The notes: a model not told the origin generated them from the sequence alone. DNA of 64,000 nt from an uncultured Bacilli bacterium (GCA_947589735.1 CANQCR010000005.1:31001-95000); one strand, 5' to 3'; shown: positions 52,122-60,798, counted from the first letter of the stretch. Numbers and translations are program-made.

Positions 52122-53759
52122 ATGATGAAGAATAAAGTGCGTTTTTATGCCGGACTTTTAGCCGTCGTTATGACAGGAAATATTGGCCTTACTTTATGTA
52201 AGATGCATTTTAGAAGTCCTGAAAATATTAAATTAGTAGAACGTCAGATGGAAGATAGTGATTATCCTTATTTTCATCGTGCTCCTAATAAGATAGCTAC
52301 AGTAGATGATATCGTCTTAACCATTGATGAAAAGACGGGCTCTGATCTTACGAAGGCTAAAGCTTGGGCCCAAAAAATCAAAAAGGTGGGATGTGTTTCA
52401 GATGATATTATAGATACATTAAATATTGATGATTACCTTTTTGATGCTCTAACTGATTCTACTATTACGGGATTAGTTATGAAGCATGATAATATGCTTT
52501 TTTATAACCCTTATAAAGATACTATTAATTGGACTAATCTTGCTCTTAAAATTAAAATTAATGGCACGCTACTTACCACTTTCGATATCCTTAATTTAGT
52601 TAAAAAAGAAAATCATGATAAGTATAAAGGTATTAAAAATATGAGCTTAGATGATATTAATATTGTCTTAAATCAGTTAAAAGAAACGGTCTTAGAAACT
52701 AAAAAGAGATATCATGATTATGATATGGCTCATCTTGCGTGCCTATTATCCCATATGGCTTTTACTTATCACGATAGCGCGGATAGTGAAGCTTTAGGGG
52801 TTGTAGCTATGACATCTTTTAAAGATATCGGTTGGATTTTAACAAATGATGGTAGGTATCCCGCTTTAGAAAGTTTTAAACCAATTAATATTCATGAGTT
52901 TAAACATCTTTTATCAGCTGCTTGTCCTGATGAATATAATAATCAAGTGTATTCAACATTCACTGGAATCAATTATTATGAAGATGATACCTTAATGTTT
53001 AATTTTATTGAGGAAGTAACAGCGGAAGAATATGCGATGAGCTTAACTGGGCGTGACATTTTAGCTAGTTTTGAAGAAAAAGAAATTTTAGATAATATCC
53101 GATTTGTTTTAAGCTTACAAGATGATTATCAAAAAGATGGTTTTTTAAGATATAGTCTATCTAAAAATCCAATTGCCTTATTAGAACAATTCCCGGTCTT
53201 TGATGAAGAAGAGTTTATCGGTGTAGTTAAAATGCTTGTGGCCTATGATTTAATGTTGGGTTTGTTTCCTAATGATTTATATGATAGCGCTTTAGAACTT
53301 AATGAAGAGATTGACCATTATAGTTTTATTAGTGCGATTATTGATTACGCTAATATAAGCCTTACTGATTTATTTTTTACTAACTTATTAGTTTTAAATG
53401 AGACTAAGGATGTTCCAATCGATTATAATATGTATTTAATTCGTCTCTTCGAACAACGAATGAGTGTTGGCTTCTTTGCTTTACTTCAAACCCGTGGATA
53501 TCATATTACAATGGATAGCTATAATGCTTTATATAGTCAAAAGTTAGATGTCTTCTTAACCTATTTAGCTGAAAAATATGATTTGGCTCCTTATAAGACT
53601 TATAGTGAGTATCAACTACCAAAAGAATATGATTATCCAGCTTTTGTATCGAAAGACGTAATAGAACTATATGACAACATTCGTAATCGTCGCTATAATT
53701 TAGAAGCGATAAGAGAAGTTGTCAACGATGAATTAGCTAAATATTTAGTATATAAATAG
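52122..53759 (+). CDS. Exported HExxH putative zinc metallopeptidase, copy 1
   Basis: A 545-residue protein with an N-terminal hydrophobic segment (FYAGLLAVVMTGNIGLTLC) and an otherwise soluble, probably extracellular body. Residues 258-262 are HEFKH (HExxH) in NIHEFKHLLSAACPDE; about 35 residues later comes FIEEVTAEE (295-303), whose Glu is placed like the third zinc ligand of gluzincin-type peptidases. The family is not one I recognise. It is paralogous along its length to the next gene (shared DYDMAHLACLLS, LSLQDDY.KDGFLRYSL..NPIALL, NLLVLNETKDVP.DYN). Own promoter, no partner gene other than its paralogue. A membrane-bound or secreted protease is inferred; activity is untested. Confidence 0.7.
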   Translation: MMKNKVRFYAGLLAVVMTGNIGLTLCKMHFRSPENIKLVERQMEDSDYPYFHRAPNKIATVDDIVLTIDEKTGSDLTKAKAWAQKIKKVGCVSDDIIDTLNIDDYLFDALTDSTITGLVMKHDNMLFYNPYKDTINWTNLALKIKINGTLLTTFDILNLVKKENHDKYKGIKNMSLDDINIVLNQLKETVLETKKRYHDYDMAHLACLLSHMAFTYHDSADSEALGVVAMTSFKDIGWILTNDGRYPALESFKPINIHEFKHLLSAACPDEYNNQVYSTFTGINYYEDDTLMFNFIEEVTAEEYAMSLTGRDILASFEEKEILDNIRFVLSLQDDYQKDGFLRYSLSKNPIALLEQFPVFDEEEFIGVVKMLVAYDLMLGLFPNDLYDSALELNEEIDHYSFISAIIDYANISLTDLFFTNLLVLNETKDVPIDYNMYLIRLFEQRMSVGFFALLQTRGYHITMDSYNALYSQKLDVFLTYLAEKYDLAPYKTYSEYQLPKEYDYPAFVSKDVIELYDNIRNRRYNLEAIREVVNDELAKYLVYK

Positions 53760-53850
53760 AATGATTATTTAAAAACTTCTAGATATGACAATCTTATTTT
53801 TATCTAGCTCTAATGAGTATTAATATGAAAGGTGCATATAACATATAAAA

Positions 53851-53884
53851 GGAATTTGTAAGATTCCGTTTTGGATGTTATAAT
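53851..53884 (+). promoter_or_regulatory. Promoter of the second HExxH gene with hairpin over the -35
   Basis: GGAAT (53851-53855), loop TTGTAAG, ATTCC (53863-53867). The loop contains the -35 TTGTAA (53856-53861); after a 17-bp spacer comes TATAAT (53879-53884). The same hairpin/promoter layout precedes copy 1 (52054-52091), but here the T-run is broken (CGTTTTGG), so it is unlikely to terminate well. Confidence 0.6.
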
Positions 53885-53910
53885 AGTCAACACTTTAGGA
53901 GGTTGGTTGT

Positions 53911-55647
53911 GTGAAAAGAAGAGTATTAGCATTTGTTTCAGCACTAACATTATCTTTAAATAGCGTTGGTATATCCCTAATTAAAAATGATAAACCCGTT
54001 ACTTTATCTAGCCCATTATATATTGAAGAACCAGCTGGATATTGTCGTTACTTATCAAGTGAAACAATACCCTTACCATATTCTAGGAGCACTTCCGGTG
54101 ATGATAGCCCATACTTCCAGAAGGGTGAAGATGACTTAAAAACCATTGAAGATCTTAGATTGACGCTTGAAGAAAAAGGCTTGGCAAGATTAAGTCTTTC
54201 AGCTAGAACAGCGATTGACAATATTTCTAAAACGCTTGTCAATGATATTAACTATGACTATATCTCGGCTTTAGGGGCTGACGATTTAAGCATCTTTTTG
54301 TCACCCTTTCTTACGGATGTTGTTGATAAACATAGTAATGAATTTTTATACGATGTGGAAAATGACGACATCTATTGGGAACAACTGCCAGAATTAATTT
54401 ATGTTAACAATTTACTCTTTATCGGCAAGGATTGTCAATATAAAGGCATCGATAAAAAAGATTCTCCTTATGAATCACTATCAAAAGAAGATATTATATC
54501 TGTTTTAAATCAATTAGAAGATTTTGTTCATTATATAAAGGATACATACCCTAATTATGACATGAAACACTTAGCCTGTGTTTTATCACAGTGCACCTTT
54601 TTATATGACCATTTTCCTAGTAATGCTATTGCAGCAACTGGTACTTCTGGTATTCGTTGGAATGTCATTAATGGTAAGTATCCTAATCTTAGTTCTTTTA
54701 TTACAACCAATGAACATGAGTTTAAACATTTACTATGTGCTGAATGTGAAGACGAAAATGGATATAGTGGCCAAAATAATGAATATTATTGGGCATCATT
54801 TACAGGTGTTGAAGGCTTTTTAGATAGTCGTTTATCAATGACCTTTATTGAAGAAGCAACAGCTGAAGAACTATCTGCCCAAATGACTAATCGCGATATG
54901 GATTGTTATCTAATTAATGAAGAGATTCTTAATAATATTCGCCTCGTTTTAAGCATGCAAGATGACTATGAACCAGATGGCTTTCTAAAATATGGTTTAC
55001 TTCAAAATCCTATTGCTTTAATTCAACAATTGCCTCTTTTAAATGTTCAAAAATATAGTTTTGCCGACAATGTTAGAATGTTAGCTGCCTATGAGGATAT
55101 GATTGGTAATGGTCCTTATGATTTTATCTTCGCTATAAATAAATTAAAAGGTTGTGAGGGCTTCCCTTTTGATAAATCAGCAATAGATGTTTATAAAAGC
55201 TTACTTAATTATGCTCAAATTCAACTATCAAGAATGTTTTACACTAATCTAATTGTTCTAAATGAGACTAAAGATGTGCCACTTGATTACAATTTATTTA
55301 TGTTACGATTATTTGAAAAAAGAATGGATATCGCTTATAGAGCTATCAATTTTTATTTAAAGAAAATAGTTCCAGATATTGATTTAACAGATTATGAAAA
55401 TTATGCATCTTATCATTTGGATAATTTTCTTTCTTATCTATCTAATACTTTTCACATGAGTATATCTAGGTTAAATGAATTATATCGTGAATATAGCCTT
55501 GATGATGATGTAACTTATCCTAAGTTTTTAAGCGAAGATGTTGTTAATCTAAATGAGTTTTTACGGTGGCATGATTTTAGTGAAGACGAATTAAACGAAA
55601 AAATGGAAAAGTCGGTATCTGGCCTTGTGTATAAGAATAATTATTAA
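53911..55647 (+). CDS. Exported HExxH putative zinc metallopeptidase, copy 2
   Basis: A 578-residue paralogue of the preceding gene with GTG start 53911 (GGAGG eight bases upstream). A cleaner signal peptide (MKRRVLAFVSALTLSLNSVGISL) precedes the soluble part. The zincin motif is HEFKH at 269-273 in TNEHEFKHLLCAECEDENG, with FIEEATAEE at 312-320 as candidate third-ligand segment. Other shared blocks are YDMKHLACVLS, LSMQDDYEPDGFLKYGLLQNPIALI and LIVLNETKDVPLDYN. HEFKH and EE.TAEE are kept in both copies while much else has diverged, which argues for selection on a metal site. No terminator is obvious after it, and the 55648-55772 gap shows nothing else clear. Confidence 0.7.
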   Translation: MKRRVLAFVSALTLSLNSVGISLIKNDKPVTLSSPLYIEEPAGYCRYLSSETIPLPYSRSTSGDDSPYFQKGEDDLKTIEDLRLTLEEKGLARLSLSARTAIDNISKTLVNDINYDYISALGADDLSIFLSPFLTDVVDKHSNEFLYDVENDDIYWEQLPELIYVNNLLFIGKDCQYKGIDKKDSPYESLSKEDIISVLNQLEDFVHYIKDTYPNYDMKHLACVLSQCTFLYDHFPSNAIAATGTSGIRWNVINGKYPNLSSFITTNEHEFKHLLCAECEDENGYSGQNNEYYWASFTGVEGFLDSRLSMTFIEEATAEELSAQMTNRDMDCYLINEEILNNIRLVLSMQDDYEPDGFLKYGLLQNPIALIQQLPLLNVQKYSFADNVRMLAAYEDMIGNGPYDFIFAINKLKGCEGFPFDKSAIDVYKSLLNYAQIQLSRMFYTNLIVLNETKDVPLDYNLFMLRLFEKRMDIAYRAINFYLKKIVPDIDLTDYENYASYHLDNFLSYLSNTFHMSISRLNELYREYSLDDDVTYPKFLSEDVVNLNEFLRWHDFSEDELNEKMEKSVSGLVYKNNY

Positions 55648-55772
55648 TAGTTATCAAAGAAATGAAAGTTCTATCTTCAAAAGCAAGGATGAGGTGTAGC
55701 TTATTTTAAGATTGTTATCGAATGATTGATTTTTAAAAATGAATATAGTAAACTTGATATGAAGGTGATTTT

Positions 55773-56870
55773 ATGAGTTTAACAACCGGTATTGTTGGTT
55801 TACCTAATGTTGGTAAGTCAACCCTATTTAATGCGATAACGAAACAAAAGATTTTAGCAGCCAATTATCCTTTTGCGACAATTGAACCTAATGTTGGTGT
55901 TGTGGTTGTTCCCGATAAAAGGCTAGACTTTTTAAATGATTTATATAAACCAGCTAGCTTAGTTCCAACAACTTTTGAGTTTACCGATATTGCTGGCCTT
56001 GTTAAAGGCGCTTCTAAAGGGGAAGGATTAGGCAATAAGTTTCTATCTCATATTCGTGAAGTTGACGCTATTGTAGAAGTTGTAAGGTGTTTTGAAGACA
56101 AAAATATTATTCATGTCGAAAGTGAAATTAATCCTTTAAGAGATATTGAGACGATTGCTTTAGAACTTATTTTAGCGGATTTAGAAATAGTTGATAACCG
56201 GTTAAATAAGATTGGTAAAAAAGCAACAATGTCCAAAGATAAAGAAGTTCAAAAAGAGGCAACGCTTTTAACAAAATTAAAAGAAGCTTTAGAAAATGGT
56301 CAAAATATTCGTGATGTTGAACTTACGCAAGATGAGATTAAGATAATCAAACCATATAACCTATTAACAGCTAAACCAATTATTTATATGGCTAATGTTA
56401 GTGAAGATGACGCTAAAGATGGTAATGCGTATGTTGATAAAGTTAAGGAATTTGCTGATAAAACTGGTGCAAAAGTCATTATCGTTTGCGCTAAAATCGA
56501 AGAAGAGTTAAGTGAACTTACTGACGATGAGAGATTAGAGTTTTTAAGTGCTTTAGGTATTGAAGAAAGTGGCTTGGATAAGCTAATTAAAGCATCTTAT
56601 TCTCTACTTGGTTTAAAGACTTTCTTTACTGCTGGATCTGATGAAGTAAGGGCATGGACTTTTAAAGATGGTATGAAGGCTCCTGAATGTGCTGGTATTA
56701 TTCATACCGATTTTGAAAGAGGATTTATTAAAGCTGAAGTAATGAGCTATACGGATTTAGAAGCTTGCGGTAGTGAGAAAGCTGTTAAAGAAGCAGGCAA
56801 AATGCGTCTTGAAGGTAAAGAATACCTAATGCAAGATGGCGACATTTGTTATTTTAGATTTAATGTATAA
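55773..56870 (+). CDS. ychF: Ribosome-binding ATPase YchF (OLA1-like)
   Basis: A 365-residue Obg-family P-loop protein that prefers ATP and binds ribosomes. G1 is GLPNVGKST, G3 is DIAGLVKGASKGEGLGNKFL, and the NKxD position reads YMANVSED, i.e. the NxxE-type replacement typical of YchF. The C-terminal TGS-like region (GSDEVRAWTFKDGMKAPECAGIIHTDFERGFI) ends QDGDICYFRFNV. Full length. It lies before rpsF-ssb-rpsR as in Bacillus, separated by one minus-strand gene. Confidence 0.97.
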   Translation: MSLTTGIVGLPNVGKSTLFNAITKQKILAANYPFATIEPNVGVVVVPDKRLDFLNDLYKPASLVPTTFEFTDIAGLVKGASKGEGLGNKFLSHIREVDAIVEVVRCFEDKNIIHVESEINPLRDIETIALELILADLEIVDNRLNKIGKKATMSKDKEVQKEATLLTKLKEALENGQNIRDVELTQDEIKIIKPYNLLTAKPIIYMANVSEDDAKDGNAYVDKVKEFADKTGAKVIIVCAKIEEELSELTDDERLEFLSALGIEESGLDKLIKASYSLLGLKTFFTAGSDEVRAWTFKDGMKAPECAGIIHTDFERGFIKAEVMSYTDLEACGSEKAVKEAGKMRLEGKEYLMQDGDICYFRFNV

Positions 56871-56871
56871 G

Positions 56872-56897
56872 AAAAAGGTTCAAAATGAACCTTTTTA
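56872..56897. terminator. Bidirectional terminator after ychF
   Basis: AAAAGGTTC, loop AAAAT, GAACCTTTTT. A/T flanks on both sides suit ychF (+) and the convergent gene (-). Confidence 0.85.
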
Positions 56898-57425
56898 TAT
56901 TCGATATGTTTTTTCTTTGCCACTTCGTACATCTAAAATTATTTTTTGATGCGTTCTTTGGATGACTTGTTCTAGTGTTCTTAAATTACTGAAGCGAAGA
57001 GTATCTAGTGTTTGTTCCATTCTTTCTCTTTCACTTAAATAAGCAATAAGCTTTTCATAAGTAGCTATATTATCTTCACTAGTGTGAAGTTCAAAGCGTC
57101 TTTCATAGCCATAAGTTAAATCATAGATAAAGAAACTAGCGCCTTCTAAATCGAAGTCAAATGATATAAAATTATCGAGCGTTAAGACCGCTTCTCGCCA
57201 TACAATAAAAGCGGGCTCTTTCGTATATCTTTGTAAAACAAAATGGCCGTCGGTTAAAAACTTTTCTTTAACATCCTTGTGATATAACTTACCGGCGGAA
57301 ATTTTAAAGCAACTATTGACATCATCATGAACAAAAAGCTGACACTTTAGATGAGCTTTATTTAATTCTTTTTTATAGTCATACAAAGGATCAGTTTTTG
57401 CATACATTTGTGGCGCAACTACCAT
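56895..57425 (-). CDS. Conserved protein of unknown function, divergent from rpsF
   Basis: A 176-residue soluble protein. I take the Met of MVVAPQMYAK (57425) because AGGTGA ends about five bases upstream; the ORF-track start adds six residues. Mixed alpha/beta N-terminus, then a long helical C-terminus (KLIAYLSERERMEQTLDTLRFSNLRTLEQVIQRTHQKI). No motif recognised. The wall-to-wall position between ychF and rpsF is an insertion relative to the Bacillus order. Confidence 0.65.
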   Translation of the reverse strand: MVVAPQMYAKTDPLYDYKKELNKAHLKCQLFVHDDVNSCFKISAGKLYHKDVKEKFLTDGHFVLQRYTKEPAFIVWREAVLTLDNFISFDFDLEGASFFIYDLTYGYERRFELHTSEDNIATYEKLIAYLSERERMEQTLDTLRFSNLRTLEQVIQRTHQKIILDVRSGKEKTYRI

Positions 57426-57445
57426 ATACATCACCTGTGGCAAGT

Positions 57446-57475
57446 ATTATAATACAATTTTCTATTAAAAGTAAA
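57446..57475 (-). promoter_or_regulatory. Promoter of the gene divergent from rpsF
   Basis: Minus strand TTTACT (plus 57470-57475), 18-bp spacer, TATAAT (plus 57446-57451). Back to back with the rpsF promoter. Confidence 0.5.
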
Positions 57476-57482
57476 GAACTTA

Positions 57483-57511
57483 TTTACAAATCGTTTTTAA
57501 TTTGCTATAAT
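57483..57511 (+). promoter_or_regulatory. Promoter of rpsF-ssb-rpsR
   Basis: TTTACA (57483-57488), 17-bp spacer, TATAAT (57506-57511). Confidence 0.72.
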
Positions 57512-57517
57512 CTTAAG

Positions 57518-57576
57518 CGAGTAATTTAATTACTCCTTGCTTCAATGAAGCCAAAGACCATAAGGAGGTGTAAAAA
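57518..57576 (+). promoter_or_regulatory. rpsF leader with two hairpins (candidate S6:S18 leader)
   Basis: The leader has GAGTAAT/ATTACTC (57519-57535) and GCTTC/GAAGC (57539-57551) before AAGGAGGTG. rpsF leaders that bind the S6:S18 complex are established for Bacillota; the exact bulge motif could not be confirmed here, so assignment is inferred from position. Confidence 0.45.
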
Positions 57577-57879
57577 ATGCGCAATTATGAAATTATGTTC
57601 ATTGTTCGTCCAACATTAAGTGAGGAAGATATCCAAAAAGTAGCTGATTCCTTTAAAGCAACTTTAGAAGGTAAGGGATCTAAGGTTACATCAGTTGATG
57701 CTTGGGGACAAAAAGCATTAGCTTACGATATCAAAAAAGGTTCTGAAGTTTATAAATCAGGATATTATTTTGTATATCAAATTGAGTCTGCAGATGATTC
57801 AGGCGTTAAAGAGTTTGATCGTTTAGCAGGTATTTCATCAGATATCGTTAGACATTTAATTATTAGAAAAGAAGACTAA
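57577..57879 (+). CDS. rpsF: 30S ribosomal protein S6
   Basis: A 100-residue S6 (MRNYEIMFIVRPTLSEEDIQK ... WGQKALAYDIKKGSEVYKSGYYFVYQIES ... DIVRHLIIRKED). It partners S18 in the 30S platform. SD AAGGAGGTG. First gene of the conserved rpsF-ssb-rpsR operon. Confidence 0.97.
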   Translation: MRNYEIMFIVRPTLSEEDIQKVADSFKATLEGKGSKVTSVDAWGQKALAYDIKKGSEVYKSGYYFVYQIESADDSGVKEFDRLAGISSDIVRHLIIRKED

Positions 57880-57891
57880 TAGAGGTGAAAT

Positions 57892-58350
57892 ATGAATAAA
57901 GTTATTTTGTTAGGTAGACTAACAGCTAAACCAGAATTACGTTATACAAGTTCTAATACAGCTCTTCTTCGTTTTACGGTTGCTGTTAATCGTAATTTTA
58001 CGAGCGCTGACGGTAAAAGAGAAGCTGATTTTATTAATGTCGTAGCTTGGAGAAAACAAGCTGAAACAATAGCTAAATACTTTGATAAAGGTAATTTGAT
58101 CGCTATTGAAGGTAGATTACAAACCGGAAGTTATGATGATAAAGATGGAAATAAACGCTATACAACAGATGTTGCTTTAGATAATTTTGAGTTTGTTGAA
58201 AGTAAGAGTAGCCGTGAGAAGTCAGCGGGTGCGGATGTAAATTATGATGAACCAAGCCCATATGATTATCAAGATAGCGTCAATGTTGAAAATGATCCAT
58301 TTGCTGAATATGGTGATTCTGTTTCCATTGATGATAATTTCCTAGACTAA
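57892..58350 (+). CDS. ssb: Single-stranded DNA-binding protein
   Basis: A 152-residue SSB with the OB fold [34 protein letters not shown] and [34 protein letters not shown] short acidic linker follows. The C-terminal tip is SIDDNFLD; the usual partner-binding tip is DDD[IL]PF with a terminal Phe. Here Phe is third from the end and no Pro-Phe terminus exists, so recruitment of SSB partners may differ. Confidence 0.95.
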   Translation: MNKVILLGRLTAKPELRYTSSNTALLRFTVAVNRNFTSADGKREADFINVVAWRKQAETIAKYFDKGNLIAIEGRLQTGSYDDKDGNKRYTTDVALDNFEFVESKSSREKSAGADVNYDEPSPYDYQDSVNVENDPFAEYGDSVSIDDNFLD

Positions 58351-58363
58351 AAGGAGGATTAAG

Positions 58364-58582
58364 ATGGCAGAGTTCTATCGTAAAAAGAAAAAAATATGCC
58401 AAATGTGTGCAGGTAAAGATGTTGATTATAAAAACGTTGAAGTTATAAAGAAGTATGTAAGTGCTGATAAAGGTAAAATTTTACCAAGAAGAATTACTGG
58501 TGCTTGTGCTAAACATCAACGTCATATTGCAACGCAAGTTAAATATGCACGTTTTATGGCATTAATTCCATTTGTTAAATAA
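58364..58582 (+). CDS. rpsR: 30S ribosomal protein S18
   Basis: A 72-residue S18. It keeps metal-type residues (CQMC near the N-terminus and GACAKHQRH) expected of a Zn-binding form, and the RNA-binding segment [39 protein letters not shown]. Confidence 0.97.
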   Translation: MAEFYRKKKKICQMCAGKDVDYKNVEVIKKYVSADKGKILPRRITGACAKHQRHIATQVKYARFMALIPFVK

Positions 58583-58586
58583 TAAG

Positions 58587-58618
58587 AAAAGTAAGATCAA
58601 TAAAGATCTTACTTTTTT
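58587..58618. terminator. Bidirectional terminator after rpsR
   Basis: AAAAGTAAGATC, loop AATAAA, GATCTTACTTTTTT. The T-run overlaps the end of the convergent minus-strand gene. Confidence 0.88.
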
Positions 58619-59703
58619 GTTTTTTGATGTCCCCATTCTGGTTCGTCGTCATAATCAGGTATTAAAGAGTCACTAAGGGATTCATGGTAATTACCAAATA
58701 AAGACGTTTGAACATTTTCTTCATCATCATCAAGCATTAATTGTTCATCACTTAAAACGTCGTCAAACAAAGATGTTTGTCCTTCAACTTGATCTTTTTT
58801 GGTTCTTTTCTTAATCGTTTTCTTCTTTTTAGCTAAAGGATAAACAATTTCTTCTTTATTTTGTGCAAACTCTCCTAATTCTAAATCCAGTTTACTACCA
58901 AGCCACATAATAAAGTTATGAAACTCTAAATATTTAACAGCTATAGTACCATCCTTGTTCTCTTTAAAAGTTAATTCGGTTGCATCATCAACTCTATCAT
59001 AGGAACTAACAACCTGGTACTTAATTCTTAAGAAAAACTCTTTAGCATTGTTATAGGCACTTCTCGTCTCACCGGGAGTATGTGTTTTATGACTAGCATA
59101 AGCTAGCATACTATCTAATAAACCTCTAACTACAGCCATTTGTTGATAGCGATAGCGATATGATTGTAAAGCTTTCTTTTGCTTTTGATATTCACTATAA
59201 TTATAATGTTCAGCATTTTCTATTTTGTGGATTTTATTTTCTAAAGCATCAAAAGCAAAATCATTATATGGCCCTTCACTGCGATATTTTGAACATAATG
59301 ATTCGATAAAATCATAATCATCTAAATGATCTTGAAGAGTTCTTATAACTACTTTATCGTATTTAAATAATGGCAAATAAGCTTTATAGGCAAGTCCAAA
59401 TCTTAAGTTACCATTAGGCTTAAAATCAATGCCATCAAGCGCTTTCTTATCTTGCCTTACCTGACATAGTTGAAGTTTAATACCACGCGCTTCACTAGGC
59501 GTTAATACCTCAGAATTGATAAGTTCGGCGATTAAACTTTCTCGACTAGTATAATGCGTTGTAAAAAAGTCAATTTTATCTAGACGATAACGCTTTGATT
59601 TTAATTTAGCAAAACGCTTAATTTTGGTCCAGTCGATAATAATAGGCTTTTCACCACTTTTACCGACAATAACATAACTATTATATCGTGTTTTCTTTTC
59701 CAT
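58609..59703 (-). CDS. Unknown protein with two clamp-binding-like QTSLF motifs
   Basis: A 364-residue basic, helical protein I do not recognise. The N-terminal ~280 residues are soluble and Lys/Arg/Tyr-rich (QKQKKALQSYRYRYQQMAV). After a basic stretch (KKKKTIKKRTKKD) comes an acidic, probably disordered tail with two QTSLF copies: EGQTSLFDD and VQTSLFGN, about 23 residues apart. QxxLF pentapeptides are the established beta-sliding-clamp (DnaN) binding motif, so a role in replication or repair at the fork is inferred. It follows gpsA with no gap (SD GGTGAAG inside gpsA). Confidence 0.6.
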   Translation of the reverse strand: MEKKTRYNSYVIVGKSGEKPIIIDWTKIKRFAKLKSKRYRLDKIDFFTTHYTSRESLIAELINSEVLTPSEARGIKLQLCQVRQDKKALDGIDFKPNGNLRFGLAYKAYLPLFKYDKVVIRTLQDHLDDYDFIESLCSKYRSEGPYNDFAFDALENKIHKIENAEHYNYSEYQKQKKALQSYRYRYQQMAVVRGLLDSMLAYASHKTHTPGETRSAYNNAKEFFLRIKYQVVSSYDRVDDATELTFKENKDGTIAVKYLEFHNFIMWLGSKLDLELGEFAQNKEEIVYPLAKKKKTIKKRTKKDQVEGQTSLFDDVLSDEQLMLDDDEENVQTSLFGNYHESLSDSLIPDYDDEPEWGHQKTKK

Positions 59704-60675
59704 TTACTTCACCACCAAGAATGTTAATAATGCACTTGCTGGTTTGTTATTATATATGATATCGTTAATTAAATCAATAATTGGCATATTTACTTTTTTA
59801 TCTTTTAATAATTTATAGATAGATTTTAAGGTGTATAAGCCTTCAATTGTAGTTGTTTCAATATAATTATTGATTTCATCTTGTGACTTGTTTTGACCAA
59901 TTAAACGGCCGAAAGAGAAATTTCTACTTTTAGTACTTGTACAAGTTAAAAGCAAATCTCCGAATCCGGCGAATGATAGAATGGTCATTTTATTACCGCC
60001 TAGGGCATTAATTAATTCTTTAATATCGTTCAAAGATTCGGTAATCAACATCGCTTGCGTCGATATTGGAAGACCCATTCCATCTAACATACCTGAGGCG
60101 ATAGCGATAACATTTTTGATACTACCACATATTTCTACACCTAGAATATCATCCGTCTCTCTTAGTTTAACATGTTTATTCTGTAGAGCTTCTTTGATAA
60201 CACTAATCGTCTTTTCATTAGTACTAGCTAAAGAAAGACCAATCGGTACTTTTTTGATAACATCGACAGCAAAGCTTGGACCAGATATAACACCTACTTG
60301 ATCGCTAGTGATATACTTTTTAAATACATCATAAACGAAAAGGCACGTACTTTGTTCAATACCTTTAGAGGCGATACAGACATGTTGATTGTTTTTGATT
60401 TCTTTTTTTAATAAACGAGATATATCATCAACAAAACCGGCTGGAACAGCAATGATAACTAGTTCAGTCCCTTGAACTGTTCTTTTAAAATTAGTTGATA
60501 TCTTAATTTTAGAATCAATAATAAAATTTTTTAAATTAGGACTAGTATGAGTTTGATTTAGATAGTTAGCCTCTTCTTCAAACTTGGTCCACATCTTAAC
60601 AGTATGACCATTTTCGTTTAAAATTGAAGCTAAGGCTAAACCAAAGGCTCCTGTTCCTAATACTGATACTTTCAT
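59704..60675 (-). CDS. gpsA: Glycerol-3-phosphate dehydrogenase [NAD(P)+]
   Basis: A 323-residue enzyme reducing dihydroxyacetone phosphate to sn-glycerol-3-phosphate for phospholipid synthesis. NAD(P) site LGTGAFGLALASIL at the N-terminus, then IASKGIE, GPSFAVDV, and the catalytic-lysine region ICGSIKNVIAIASGMLDGMGLP; FGDLLLTCTSTKSRNFSFG is also diagnostic. Start MKVSVLGTG. It is co-transcribed with the QTSLF protein. Confidence 0.96.
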   Translation of the reverse strand: MKVSVLGTGAFGLALASILNENGHTVKMWTKFEEEANYLNQTHTSPNLKNFIIDSKIKISTNFKRTVQGTELVIIAVPAGFVDDISRLLKKEIKNNQHVCIASKGIEQSTCLFVYDVFKKYITSDQVGVISGPSFAVDVIKKVPIGLSLASTNEKTISVIKEALQNKHVKLRETDDILGVEICGSIKNVIAIASGMLDGMGLPISTQAMLITESLNDIKELINALGGNKMTILSFAGFGDLLLTCTSTKSRNFSFGRLIGQNKSQDEINNYIETTTIEGLYTLKSIYKLLKDKKVNMPIIDLINDIIYNNKPASALLTFLVVK

Positions 60676-60731
60676 ACAATCACCAATAACATTATATCAT
60701 AGTGATAAACATTTAAGCAAAATACTTCTAG

Positions 60732-60763
60732 TCATTTATAATTTAGAATTAAATTATAAATGA
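60732..60763. repeat. 14-bp perfect inverted repeat upstream of gpsA
   Basis: TCATTTATAATTTA (60732-60745), loop GAAT, TAAATTATAAATGA (60750-60763). No T-run follows on either strand, so it is not a normal terminator. TATAAT occurs on both strands within the arms. It lies about 60-90 bases before gpsA; an operator or mRNA leader hairpin is possible. Confidence 0.6.
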
Positions 60764-60798
60764 TGAAAAGATTTTATTTCACTAAAACAATCACAAAT

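Noticed and set aside
53760-53850. Possible gene or terminator just after the first HExxH gene
   Set aside because: No ORF with an SD and only weak, interrupted pairing (CTAGATA/TATCTAG); nothing supportable.
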